The position numbers and the translations under genes were made by a program. This document shows, in pieces, positions 34,101 through 44,200 of a stretch of 64,000 bases of DNA (position 1 is its first letter; every line of letters begins with the position of its first letter). The notes below the pieces were generated by a model. It searched no databases. It was not told the DNA's origin and saw nothing but the letters and a program-made list of their open reading frames with translations. This DNA comes from Teredinibacter turnerae T7901 (GTDB lineage: Bacteria > Pseudomonadota > Gammaproteobacteria > Pseudomonadales > Cellvibrionaceae): the NCBI RefSeq assembly GCF_000023025.1, contig NC_012997.1, positions 2,415,125 through 2,479,124 of the forward strand, written 5' to 3'.

Positions 34101-37100
34101 AAATTGAACCGGCCGCAAAGTCGCGGGAGAGTTCATATGGCAGTTTTGATCTTAGCCCGGTAGCATTGAAGTTTTTTGCGGATAATCCTCGTGATAGGCA
34201 TCATTATAATCATTCTTTTATTTTTAGGATAAATGGATCATATTCCGAAGCCTTTTTGTCTAAGGTTTTTAAAGCAATTGGCGATCATCATGATGTTCTA
34301 CGAAGCCGCTTCATAAAAAGTGGGACGGTTTGGAAGCAATATATTACTCCAGAGTCATCTCTATTTTTTAGCTGTGTAGAGTTTGAGAAAGGCGCCCGTA
34401 GTGAGCGAGAAGCAGTGCTAGCCTTTGCCTCAGAAAGACAAAGCGAATTTGTTCTTGAGCAAGGGGGGTTGTTCAGAGTTTGGAATGTTAAATTTCCACA
34501 AACCAGTTATTTGTTGGTCGTAGCGCACCATTTATTAGTTGATGGTGTCTCCTGGCGCATTTTTCTCAAGGATATATCAACACTTTTTGGTCTGGCCTCT
34601 GAGGAGCCTGGCGAAATAGATCTATTGCAGGCATTAGGCGAAAAAACAATTGCGTATCGTCACTGGGCTATTGATAAATATAAACAGCTAAGTTCTTTAG
34701 AAAAAAGCGAGTTAGAATTCTGGAAAAAACACCTGAGTCACAGTAAAACATCAGAAAATCAGTCTTTGTCTACGACGTTTGGTGACATTTCTTCGATCAA
34801 CTTTAGTCTGAGCCCTAGTTTTGATTTGTCGTTGTGCACTCGTGCAGCAAAAAAACTTAATCTAAGTGTAGAGGAAATCCTATTGGCTATAGTTCTGTTC
34901 TCCTACAGGGAGATAGCGCGTAGCCAGAATATTCGGGTGTTAATGGAAGGACACGGCAGGGAAGGGGATTTCGATTTATCTAAAACAATGGGTTGGTTCA
35001 CTAAGCTATTTCCCTTGGTTTTTTCCCTTGAGCAACACGCTCTACTGCCCACGTTGCAAGATATCAAAGCACAGCTTACACCGATAAAAGATAAACTTGG
35101 ATATGGCAGTCTTCGTTACATGCATCCTGATGGCGCTATCAGAGAGGAACTAGACTGCCCTGTAGATCTAGTATTCTGCTACCTCGGAATAACGGATTCA
35201 GGCATAGATGGACTCTCTAATCTAGAAATATGCGATTGGCAGGTGGAAAATACTCGCAGCCCAAACACGTTTATGCACGGACCTATCACCATTAATATTG
35301 GTGCAAGTGAACGGGGGTTTGAGGCAGTATGTCTATATAATAAGCACCTATATGATGAAAAGACTATTAACGGCTTCCTTGATTCAACCCATCAAGTCTG
35401 TGAAAAAATATGCGAATTAGTGATACAAGCAAATCACACCTTCCTAAATCTCTGTGATTTTCCCTTATTAAAATGCAATCAAAATCAGTTTCAACAGCTA
35501 CTGTCACACGAAGACCTGGCTGTAGATCTAGACAATATACAAAATATATATCCCGTTGCACAAAATCAATTAGGCATGCTTTATCACAGTCTCGCGGAAA
35601 CGTCGTCTGATGCCTATGTTATTCAGTCAGTAATGCATATCAACGAAGCGATCGACGTGAAAGCTTTTAAATATGCTTGGAACCAGATTACCCAGCGTTT
35701 CGATATATTTAGAACTCGATTTGTTGGCATGTTTACGGAATGTCCAGTCCAAGTTGTAAATAAGAGGGTAGTGACTCCATTCGAGTTTAGTGACAGTGCC
35801 GGGATAGATGAGCTTGATTCTCAAGCGTATATCGAAAAATTATGTAAGGACGAGCTTCGTACGAAATTCACTTCGAAAGATCCAAGCTGGATGCGCTTAA
35901 AATTGGTAAAAATTGATATAAATGAGTATATTTTTATCTGGACCTTACATCATGCCATAATAGATGGTTGGTCTAAATCAGTGGTGATGTCTGAATGGAA
36001 GAATTTATATCTAAATGCGTTAGCTGGCGAAAGTCCCAATCAGGTTTCTCGCAAGCAATACTCAGACTATATTCGTATTACTGAGCAGTCAAATATTGAT
36101 GTCGCTAGCGCCTATTGGTCTAGCTACTTAGCTATCGACAATATACACGATGCAGGGAAAATCCCTCAAGATGAAACTATTGCTTATTGCGGTAAGCCAA
36201 AAAGCGCGGAGTGCTATCGGCTTTTAGACCCTATTCTAGTGGACAAGTTAACCCGCGCGAGCGGTAACTATAAGGTCACCCTTAACATTATATTCCAAGT
36301 AGCCTGGGGCCTTCTGCTTTGTCGTTACAATCAGTCGGAGCACGCCGTTTTCGGTAGCGTAACCTCTGGACGAAACCATCTTTCTAGTGATGATTTGGAT
36401 ATCGTTGGACCTCTTGTTAATACAGTTCCCGTAGTATTTCGTGCGAATAGAGCTGATACTTTTGCTGATCTGCTGGCTCAAACTATGAAGAACCAGCAAC
36501 AAAGTTCGGCATATGATTACTTATCTTTAACAGAAATAAGTCGTTTGGCAAATATAGGCGTGGGAGAAACTCTTTTTGAGAGCCTATTAAATTTTGATAA
36601 CTACCCATCTTTAGGGAACAGCGCATCAGATGTTATTCAGTTGAAAGATTATGTATCACTGAATCATTATCCACTAACGCTTGTATTTGTGCCGAATAGG
36701 CAAATTATCTTGAAATATGATAGCAAGCGTGTTTCATCACTATTTGCGGAGAATTTGCTGGATAACTTTCTATCCTTACTTAATAGATCTATTAGTGACT
36801 GTGATTTGAGGGTAGGAGAACTGCTCTCTTTTGGTAATAGAATACCTTTGAAGGACTCAAGTGCCGTTAATGAATTCAGCCCTGATTTTAAAAATTTAAT
36901 TTCTCTTTACTATCATAATTTACCTGAGGACATGACAGAGCTTGCGGTGAGCAGTCGCGCAGGCGTTATTAATTACCGAGAATTTGAAAGCGCAACAAAT
37001 AAAATCGCTAGGTTAATAATGGAGGTAACTACAGGTGAGCAAGCTAGTATCGGTGTGTATTTTAACGCCTGTGTTGAACAAATAATTGCTATTTTCTCTG

Positions 37101-40054
37101 TTTTAAAAGTCGGTGCAACGTTTATCGCCATTGACCCTCAAGCCCCTTTTAAACGGAATAACGCGGCTATCGAAGCTGCAAATTGCCAAGTGATATTGAG
37201 TGAATCTAGCCATTTGGAAGAACTCAGTGACTTTACAGCCGAGCTGATTTTGCTGGATCGTGATAAGCATGAATATCAAGAGTTAGATGATAGCCCACTT
37301 GAACACTTTGTTGGAGATTTGGTACCCGCCTATCTGGTCTTCACTTCCGGGTCGACAGGCGTGCCCAAAGGTGTGGTGGTCTCTCATAAGGCGATCAGTA
37401 ACTATGTGGTAGCAATGGAAGATTTAACACGCATGCCACGAAATGCCATATATGGCTCTTTTGCGTCTGTAGCGACAGATCTAGGGTATACAACCCTATT
37501 TGGAGCACTGTGTTTTGGTCGGCAATTACGGGTGTTTAATCAAGAGATATTACTTTCTCCCTATGAACTACTAATAGAGCTAAAAACCTCACAAGTTGAT
37601 TGCTTAAAGGTTGTACCATCCTACCTCTCTACAATTATCAATTTTGGTGTCGATGTTTTGCCAAAACGTCTGCTCATTCTGGGCGGGGAGATACTAACTG
37701 GTGCTCTCGTTCAAGAAATCAGATCACTAGGTTGGCAGGGTAGAGTTCTGAACCATTATGGCCCCACTGAAACAACAGTAGGGGTTCTCGCTCATGAAAT
37801 TAAAATAGAGGGATATCCGCGAATTTACCCCGTAGGTGCGCCGCTAAAAAGTAATCGCGTCGCGATTCTTGATAGTCATGGCAATGAAGTACCGTTTGGT
37901 TGTGTAGGGGAGATCGCTATTGCAGGTAGTAATTTGGCAAATGGGTACTTAAGCCAACCTCAAGCTACTGCAAGTCAATTCATTCCCGATTTTGTTGGTA
38001 ACTCTTCCCAAAGAATGTACTTAACAGGAGATAAGGGGTATATCAACTCTGATTGCCAGGTCGTGTGTTTAGGTAGAGGGGATGGTCAAATAAAAATAAA
38101 TGGATATAGAGTTGAATTGGGTGAGATCGAAGCGCGTATCCGCGGTCTCACTGGTACCGATGCTGCCTGTGTATATGAAAAGAATAGGGGAATCCTTGCT
38201 TATGTAGCCTTCGAAAAGTCTATTGACCATCTCTCAAATTCTTTGGCAGATGTCTTGCCATCTATCATGCTGCCATGTCAATACATTAAGGTAAAAGAGA
38301 TTCCCAGAAAATCTAATGGAAAAATAGACAAATCAAAACTCGATCATATAAGGATGATTGCGCCAAGCGAAAAAAAATATATCAGACCAGAAACGGAGAT
38401 TGAAGTCTCACTGGTAAATATAATTTCCGAATTGGCTAGCGTTAACCCTCAAGATATAAGTTTAGCGGATTCTCTTCATAGTCTCGATATCCATTCTTTG
38501 TTAGCTATACGTCTCATTGGGAAAATAGAGCAGCTGTACTCCGTTAAAATTCCGGTAAAGATGCTTTACGGCGCTGCGAACCTCAAGACGTTAGCGCAGC
38601 AATTGGAACGCGCCCAGAACATTGATTCGAAAATGACAGTGGATGAAGTTAAGTCGAGTATGCAAAGTGGTGCGTTGCTACCAACTGTACTACAGCAGTG
38701 GTATTTAGATACCCTGGAAGAAAGGCGAAATGATGCCGTATCATGGGTTAATGTTTACGAATTGAGTTTATCTGCTCGAGTAGAGAAGGCACATATAAAG
38801 CTGGCAATTGAGACCTTAATTGCGTATCACGATGGACTAAGAAGCACGTTTTACCCTCTGCAACCCCCTGTTCGGGACGGCTTTCTATATAGGACCTGGG
38901 GAGCGAATGTTGATAATAAAATACCCAATAAAATGATCACGGATCTGTCAATAAGGGAAGCGCAATATGCTAGGGTTCTTGAAGAAATCTCGCATGCCTA
39001 TATGGAAATCAGTGAAGTAAAAGGTAATCTAAATCACTGGATTTTAATCGAAGAAAAAGATGAATTTAAACTAATAATTCTGATTCATCATTTGGTTCAC
39101 GATCGCCCATCTATATACATTCTCTTAAGACAATTATATCTAGTGCTAGACGATTTAGCCTCAGGGCGAGAGGTATTGCTGGAAGCCAAATCGGACAGTA
39201 TATTTGATATATCTAAAAAATGGGGTGAGCTGTTTGCAGAAGGGGCTGGATTGCAAAAATCAATATCCTTTTGGAGGAATCATTCCTGGAAGGATATCAA
39301 ACCCATACCGAAAAATCTAAGCAAAGAAACCTCCATCAATCCAGATGAAGAGATAATCGTTGAATGTGATATTTCCCTGCAAAAAACTGAGTGCCTGATG
39401 AATGAAGTGGCGACCTCGTTAAATACATCCCTCCTGAATATAGTTGTTTGGTCTATTGCCCGTGCCGTTGCCGGTCAATTTGATATTCAAACTATTTTTA
39501 CATCCGTTGTTTCGGATGGAAGGGACCGTATAGAGTTTAAGAATTTTAATTTACAAAATACAATCGGGTGGTTTACTGAAGAACAGAAATATTTTCTGAA
39601 TTTAGCTTCTGTTTCGGATATCGTTGAGGATGTAAAATGCTTATCGGACCAATTGGTTTCCGGGAAGCTCGAAAGTACTCGGTTTGATACTGTGAGAACA
39701 TATCTGAAAGATCTGCCAAGCAGGGACGCCTTAAGTGTATTGAAAATAAATTTCAGAGGTTTTCAATCAGATTTCATCGAAAATAAATACTTCCATCTTT
39801 CACAAGACGGCTATTTGGCGAAAATAGCGAGCGCGCATAAAAAACAAGGCGCTTTAAATTCTTTGCTTACATTGAACGCTATTATTATAAAGGGTAAGCT
39901 CAGCGTGGGGCTTAGTTATTCCGATAAGGATTTTAACAAGGGCGTAGTAAAAGAGATCTTGAGTAGTTTCGAAAATAATATTAACAAGCTTTTATCTGGT
40001 GCGCCTGAGGTTAGGAGTCAATATTCAGGGTTTAGACAGTTGGAAAAGGCTTAG
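31115..40054 (+). CDS. NRPS2: interface-like C'-A-PCP-E-C-A-PCP-degenerate E, 2979 aa
   Basis: Domains by residue: C-superfamily domain without the HHxxxDG motif (1-400; keeps AWNEALSRLFYG...VSGRE); A5 (415-915), PCP5 (LGGDS near 953); E5 (1010-1470) with AHHLLVDGVSW, EGHGRE and TMGWFT, a complete epimerase signature; C6 (1478-1900; HHAIIDGWS, fits a D-to-L condensation after E5); A6 (1920-2400), PCP6 with SLDIHSL in place of LGGHSL (near 2460); terminal E-like domain (2510-2970) with HHLVHDRPS and TIGWFTEE but no EGHGRE. Both pockets read DLTKIGHVGK, close to the Asp code DLTKVGHIGK. The predicted units are D-Asp then Asp, either hydroxylated by the upstream SyrP-like enzyme. The N-terminal domain resembles the interface domains described with stand-alone aspartyl beta-hydroxylases of siderophore synthetases. 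The A10 motif of A5 is NNKID instead of NGKID. Confidence 0.94.
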   Translation: MVSYSPQHSQLLEYIQSGRIGLNLLKTTLTVVVDEGFDFEKFALLVKDDFSKHFLSKAYFSQLMKALGVEISESWFVKNDVQNGKLSLNVSAGECLGLSIEKAENKKTLCIETQITISVSSVFADLALLEHCLMQWLNYESLGSSIAPEQISNYLNESLEDLEGQVYWNGESGNLDVIGISSLTCAAFDQKIKAVDKKSLILSQEKIKNIQCFSVYHGINVESLLCFAWNEALSRLFYGQNIYLGYMVSGREEEELEDIIFPLSRPVYLSVNSKKTQDLHFDLQKLQDVLIKNIDFADTYSIEKYSEKPGYFPFGYSYRQNEQSILEVVDANSFTAPSIMNLAVYEDSSGIQCQIEYSSSHLKGEELAYVTALFDSILSLYCQGPELSYSSIENITYGVSQEHLFRRASSVTPFASNTIVDLYYSNYADDNNTIAYRSEQCQLTTLELEEKSNKLAHFLLDVDLPRESVVGVLLSPSTSQIISLLGIMKASLAYLPIDPSTPESRVADMLSTGACDFLITSQDSMLEVENLQCEKLFIDRDWYEIEGYQDTRPQVSILGKQLAYVIFTSGSTGRPKGVGVPHEAIANYLQSIEKRFTLEDAQEFLAFSSSAADLGYTATFAALCYGKTIRSFTKEESLDSSLISRSLASNPVSLLKTIPSFLHALVHSKNTHIYPKSVLIFGGEKLTPDIIDSLKQKGPLPKLFNHYGPTETAVGVLVHSYDIHRVYNEIPIGSVLDNNDVYILDNTLQPLPIGIEGDIYIGGKNLARGYINDPGGTARAFLPNPFKSGERLYKTGDRGVANSAGEILFRGRVDEQVKIRGYRVELDEISSLVTQSRLFREHAVIYSKNTGICVAIVENIAGGVVAANHSCIEKLAAILKERLPDYMFPSVIQRVENIPRLANNKIDKKSLLLVVEGNKSIQTLGPTTPEQTVLYDIYLDVFGKNEISIIDNFFHLGGDSIIAIQIVSRAKDAGLSIDLRNIFEKQTILEIAKTIKIEPAAKSRESSYGSFDLSPVALKFFADNPRDRHHYNHSFIFRINGSYSEAFLSKVFKAIGDHHDVLRSRFIKSGTVWKQYITPESSLFFSCVEFEKGARSEREAVLAFASERQSEFVLEQGGLFRVWNVKFPQTSYLLVVAHHLLVDGVSWRIFLKDISTLFGLASEEPGEIDLLQALGEKTIAYRHWAIDKYKQLSSLEKSELEFWKKHLSHSKTSENQSLSTTFGDISSINFSLSPSFDLSLCTRAAKKLNLSVEEILLAIVLFSYREIARSQNIRVLMEGHGREGDFDLSKTMGWFTKLFPLVFSLEQHALLPTLQDIKAQLTPIKDKLGYGSLRYMHPDGAIREELDCPVDLVFCYLGITDSGIDGLSNLEICDWQVENTRSPNTFMHGPITINIGASERGFEAVCLYNKHLYDEKTINGFLDSTHQVCEKICELVIQANHTFLNLCDFPLLKCNQNQFQQLLSHEDLAVDLDNIQNIYPVAQNQLGMLYHSLAETSSDAYVIQSVMHINEAIDVKAFKYAWNQITQRFDIFRTRFVGMFTECPVQVVNKRVVTPFEFSDSAGIDELDSQAYIEKLCKDELRTKFTSKDPSWMRLKLVKIDINEYIFIWTLHHAIIDGWSKSVVMSEWKNLYLNALAGESPNQVSRKQYSDYIRITEQSNIDVASAYWSSYLAIDNIHDAGKIPQDETIAYCGKPKSAECYRLLDPILVDKLTRASGNYKVTLNIIFQVAWGLLLCRYNQSEHAVFGSVTSGRNHLSSDDLDIVGPLVNTVPVVFRANRADTFADLLAQTMKNQQQSSAYDYLSLTEISRLANIGVGETLFESLLNFDNYPSLGNSASDVIQLKDYVSLNHYPLTLVFVPNRQIILKYDSKRVSSLFAENLLDNFLSLLNRSISDCDLRVGELLSFGNRIPLKDSSAVNEFSPDFKNLISLYYHNLPEDMTELAVSSRAGVINYREFESATNKIARLIMEVTTGEQASIGVYFNACVEQIIAIFSVLKVGATFIAIDPQAPFKRNNAAIEAANCQVILSESSHLEELSDFTAELILLDRDKHEYQELDDSPLEHFVGDLVPAYLVFTSGSTGVPKGVVVSHKAISNYVVAMEDLTRMPRNAIYGSFASVATDLGYTTLFGALCFGRQLRVFNQEILLSPYELLIELKTSQVDCLKVVPSYLSTIINFGVDVLPKRLLILGGEILTGALVQEIRSLGWQGRVLNHYGPTETTVGVLAHEIKIEGYPRIYPVGAPLKSNRVAILDSHGNEVPFGCVGEIAIAGSNLANGYLSQPQATASQFIPDFVGNSSQRMYLTGDKGYINSDCQVVCLGRGDGQIKINGYRVELGEIEARIRGLTGTDAACVYEKNRGILAYVAFEKSIDHLSNSLADVLPSIMLPCQYIKVKEIPRKSNGKIDKSKLDHIRMIAPSEKKYIRPETEIEVSLVNIISELASVNPQDISLADSLHSLDIHSLLAIRLIGKIEQLYSVKIPVKMLYGAANLKTLAQQLERAQNIDSKMTVDEVKSSMQSGALLPTVLQQWYLDTLEERRNDAVSWVNVYELSLSARVEKAHIKLAIETLIAYHDGLRSTFYPLQPPVRDGFLYRTWGANVDNKIPNKMITDLSIREAQYARVLEEISHAYMEISEVKGNLNHWILIEEKDEFKLIILIHHLVHDRPSIYILLRQLYLVLDDLASGREVLLEAKSDSIFDISKKWGELFAEGAGLQKSISFWRNHSWKDIKPIPKNLSKETSINPDEEIIVECDISLQKTECLMNEVATSLNTSLLNIVVWSIARAVAGQFDIQTIFTSVVSDGRDRIEFKNFNLQNTIGWFTEEQKYFLNLASVSDIVEDVKCLSDQLVSGKLESTRFDTVRTYLKDLPSRDALSVLKINFRGFQSDFIENKYFHLSQDGYLAKIASAHKKQGALNSLLTLNAIIIKGKLSVGLSYSDKDFNKGVVKEILSSFENNINKLLSGAPEVRSQYSGFRQLEKA

Positions 40055-40078
40055 TCTCGTAATTTTTGGGAGAGAATA

Positions 40079-41200
40079 ATGGAAGCAATAAACTTATCAA
40101 ACCTGCATGAAAAAAACTCGCGATTTAGAATAATTGCGGGTGCTGAGGATCGCCTTATCGACTTCGTTTACGCTGTCGACTCGCTTGATGCTTTTGATTT
40201 GTCAGCTGATGAGAAAGAAGTGAGTGGGTATCGCACAAAAGCGATCACTACTGAATATGTAAAGGCGCTTTACGTTGAGTTTGAAGATAAAACTGCTTTG
40301 ATTATTGCGGCACAAGACAATGATATCATGCAAAACTACGACGTATTTAACCAATCTATCGCTGTAGTGGTCAATAATCAAATTCGGGACGAGGGTAAGA
40401 AAAATGGTATCCGTTTATTGGCTGAGTGTGACCATGAAACGTTTTGTTCGATATGTGTTGCCCATACATGGGCAATAGCGCTTGTTAATTCTATTGAGCT
40501 AGATGATGCTTTTGCGATCCAAGCACAAAATTCCTTCAAGCATCTGCTGAGTAACCACAAAACTATTGTAGGTGGAAATCCATTTCCAGCCTCTAAGCAT
40601 CTTGAATATTTTTCTTGGATATATTATGTAGAACTTCGTGCAATACGTGAAATATTTGAAATGACTAATAAAGTTAAACTGCACGATGTGGCGACAAATT
40701 CTGCTCATTTTCCTCTTTTGATAAATTGCCTTGACGAAGAACAGCTTTTTGATCTTCAGTTTACAGAAATAATATGCTCCGATATTCACCCAGAGTATGG
40801 TCAACAAAGTATTGATAACATACTTTCGTGCTTTCCGGAAAAGGGTAGACGGCTTGATTTAATTAAACTTGATCTAACTCAGGACAATAAGTTGCTAGAG
40901 CAAGCCGATGTTATCATCGCTAATGATATTCTCGAACATTTTCATGAAGAGGAGTCATTTGATGTGCTTTGTAAGCTTTGGGCAAGAACAAAAGATTTGC
41001 TGCTCATTCATGTTCCTTTCGAGGAAATTCCAACGAAGGCCTATGGACATTTGACATCTTTTAACAAAGAAAAATTAAACCAATGGGCTAGCAAACTACA
41101 CGGCTGTGAAAATATTACTGATAAATATGCTCATGTAGCGAGCGAAAGCTATGACCCCTGCTTTATCGACAACTTCCTATTTTTAAAAAGATATCGTTAA
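40079..41200 (+). CDS. Probable SAM-dependent methyltransferase with an extra N-terminal domain
   Basis: Protein of 373 aa. The C-terminal half (about 195-370) has a class I methyltransferase-like order of strands: LHDVATNSAHFP in the position of motif I, an acidic strand end SDIHPEYG, then ADVIIANDILEHFHEEE and LLLIHVPFEE. Motif I lacks the usual GxGxG, so SAM binding is uncertain. The N-terminal 190 residues are not recognised. GGGAGAG lies seven to eight bases before the ATG. The gene sits between NRPS2 and NRPS3 and may methylate the peptide on a carrier. It could equally be a non-catalytic relative. Confidence 0.65.
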   Translation: MEAINLSNLHEKNSRFRIIAGAEDRLIDFVYAVDSLDAFDLSADEKEVSGYRTKAITTEYVKALYVEFEDKTALIIAAQDNDIMQNYDVFNQSIAVVVNNQIRDEGKKNGIRLLAECDHETFCSICVAHTWAIALVNSIELDDAFAIQAQNSFKHLLSNHKTIVGGNPFPASKHLEYFSWIYYVELRAIREIFEMTNKVKLHDVATNSAHFPLLINCLDEEQLFDLQFTEIICSDIHPEYGQQSIDNILSCFPEKGRRLDLIKLDLTQDNKLLEQADVIIANDILEHFHEEESFDVLCKLWARTKDLLLIHVPFEEIPTKAYGHLTSFNKEKLNQWASKLHGCENITDKYAHVASESYDPCFIDNFLFLKRYR

Positions 41201-41243
41201 TGTGGTTTGTAAGCGTTAAGTTGGTATCGATGAGGAGTAAGCC

Positions 41244-44200
41244 GTGAAGCAAGACGATAATTGGAGCGCTTCCGAACATCCACTTTATGGTGAAAACAAA
41301 AGCGAACGCCATTTAATGGATGTCGGTCAAGAGATCAAAAAAAACGAAAGATATTGGAAACATTATCTATTGGATATTCCGGATATTCATAACCTTTCGT
41401 TAGATGGCGCGCGCACAGGTAAGATCAAATCGCAATACGCTTCAATACAATGTTCAATTAATAAACGGTTAACTAGACTTATTAACATTGCTTGCGATCA
41501 TTACAATGTAAACGCTCTCATTTATTTAGAGACTGTGTTTTCTATTCTTATAGCTAGATTTTCAAGCTCGAAGGATATTGTTGTTGGAGCGAGGGATGTA
41601 AACAAATTCGATAAGATTAACAGCGAACAGAGTATGGGTTTCATTCCTTTGCGAAGCCAATTCTCGTCAGAGTTAACCTTTGAAGAATTGTTGCTGGACT
41701 CGCAGTCGTCATACTTGCGCTCGTTGTCTCATATCCGAATTCCACTCAATAGCTTGCTACAGGTAACAGAAACGTCCGACACTTTGCACGCTCATCCGGT
41801 TTTTCAGGTGGGCATATCATATGTCACTGTGAAAGAACATGATGTTTCTCTAAATAATAGTCGCGGAGTGCAACTCTCATATGACAATGATTGCCTGTCA
41901 CTTGATATACTTCTCACAATTTATAACAAGCAAGATGTTCTACAATGTGAATGGCATTTTGATGCACAATTGTTTAATGAAAGTACTGTCAAGAGAAAAG
42001 CAGAGAGCTTTCTGTTATTGCTTGAGGATAGTCTTTTAGCACCGGAAAAGAATGTCAACAAGCTTAACATTATTCCGGACAATGATTTACGCTTGTTAAA
42101 AAAATGGAATAATACAAGTAAGCGTGCTAGCGAACATGAACGCTGTTATGTCTATGAGCTTTTTGAGGAGCAAGCTTCCCTTACCCCGGACAATATAGCG
42201 ATACTTGACTCCTTTCGGTGTGTAAGCTACCGAGAATTAAATCAACGTAGCAATCAATTAGCACATCACCTTCTAGCGGAAGGTCTTGGTTCTGGTGAGC
42301 GAATCGGTATATTTATCGACCAGTCCTTTGAGTATATTGTAGCGATATTATCGGCGTTAAAAACACATTGTACGTATATCCCCATTGATCCCAAATTACC
42401 CGAAGAGCGTATTCGCTATCTGTTGAGTGACGCCGAAATTAAATATGTCCTGACGACTGGAAGTGAATCATTATTACCTCTTACGATTCAACAATGTTGT
42501 CGTTTTTCTGTAGATGACCGTTTATATCAGCAGTATCCCGAGACGAACGTAGATCTGGAACATAATACCGGATCGGAATTTCCCGCCTATGTAATTTATA
42601 CCTCTGGATCTACTGGCCTACCAAAAGGTGTGATAGTAACCCATCGATCTTTGTTAAACCTGGCATTTTACAAGCGCGCAACATTTGGTTTAAATTCTAG
42701 CGATTGCGTTATACAGTTTGCATCAGTAGGGTTTGATGCGGCGGTATCAGAATGGTTGATGGCGCTTAGTATAGGAGCGAGATTAAGTGTTATCTCACCT
42801 GGGAGAAAAATTGACATCGATCAGTTCGCTGATCATATGGCAAACACCGGCGTGACCTGTGCAACCTTACCCCCAATATTTCTCCAAACCTACCCACTTG
42901 AACGTCTCAAAAAATTAAAGACACTTATTGTTGCCGGAGAACAATTTCCCCCACAATTGGCAAATAGTATAAGAGAAATGTTGCCCGAGGTCCGGTTGTT
43001 TAACGCCTATGGACCTACGGAAGGTACGGTATGCTCAACTTGTTATAAAGTTGAGTCAGAAATGAAAAAATCCGTTCCCATTGGTAAGCCCATAGAAAAT
43101 GTACAGTGTTTTGTGTTAAATGAATGTAGTAAGATGCAACCTGTTGGCGCGTTTGGAGAGCTATGCATAGCAGGCGAAAATCTCGCTGCGGGATATTCTA
43201 ATGACACACTTACTAATGATAAATTCACTATTGTTACCATCCAATCGACACAGATATTAATTTATCGTACGGGGGATTTAGTGCGTTGGTTGCCCGACGG
43301 TAACTTAGAATATGGAGGTAGGATTGACGATCAAATAAAAATTCATGGGGTGAGAATAGAGCCAAGAGAAATTGAGTATCAATTATCACGCCATGAATTA
43401 ATAAAAGATTCGTGTGTCGTTAGCAGGTCTATGTCCAAGGCAGAACATGCTCGCGCCCTTGTAGCCTATGTGGTTTTGAATAATCAGAAAACGGTTTTCG
43501 ATAACGTCTTACAAGATGATATTATTTCATTCTTAAAACAACGGTTGCCAGAATATATGGTTCCCGCTGTAATCACCAACATCCCTCGAATCCCGCAGAC
43601 GAACAATGGCAAGCTAGATAAACAAAAATTGCCTGATATCTTTGGCGAAGCAATAACTCCGAATACTGATTTTCAAAGACTTCTCTATAACATTTGGAAA
43701 GATACTCTAGGGATCACTGGTTTTTCTATTACTGATAATTTTTTTGCCTTGGGTGGAGATTCTATTAAAGCACAAATCTTTCTCATCGCTCTCAATAAGC
43801 ATGGCTATGAAATACCTCTTGATGAATTTTATCGTAAACCGACGATAGAGGGGTGTGCTGGTATATATAGAGCTGGCGGCGGCCTGCCAGACGTGTACCA
43901 AGAGTGCTTAAGATTTAAGGCAACAAATTTACAGAGCAAGATGCTTTTTCAATCTCTCACTAGCCAGCACAAAGCAATTAATATAGAGCAGTTCGCTCTT
44001 AAAATAGATTCATATAACAAGCACCAACTGCTCGCCACCTTAGAAAAACTTGCAAGCATTCACAGTTTATTGAGGGCCACGATTTCTATAGCTAAAACAG
44101 GTATTTACTTTAGTACAGAAAACACAGCAATAATAGATTGTGGCTTTCTACCGCTCTCAGAAAAATTTGATCTTGATGATGCCATGTCAACCGATGCTGA

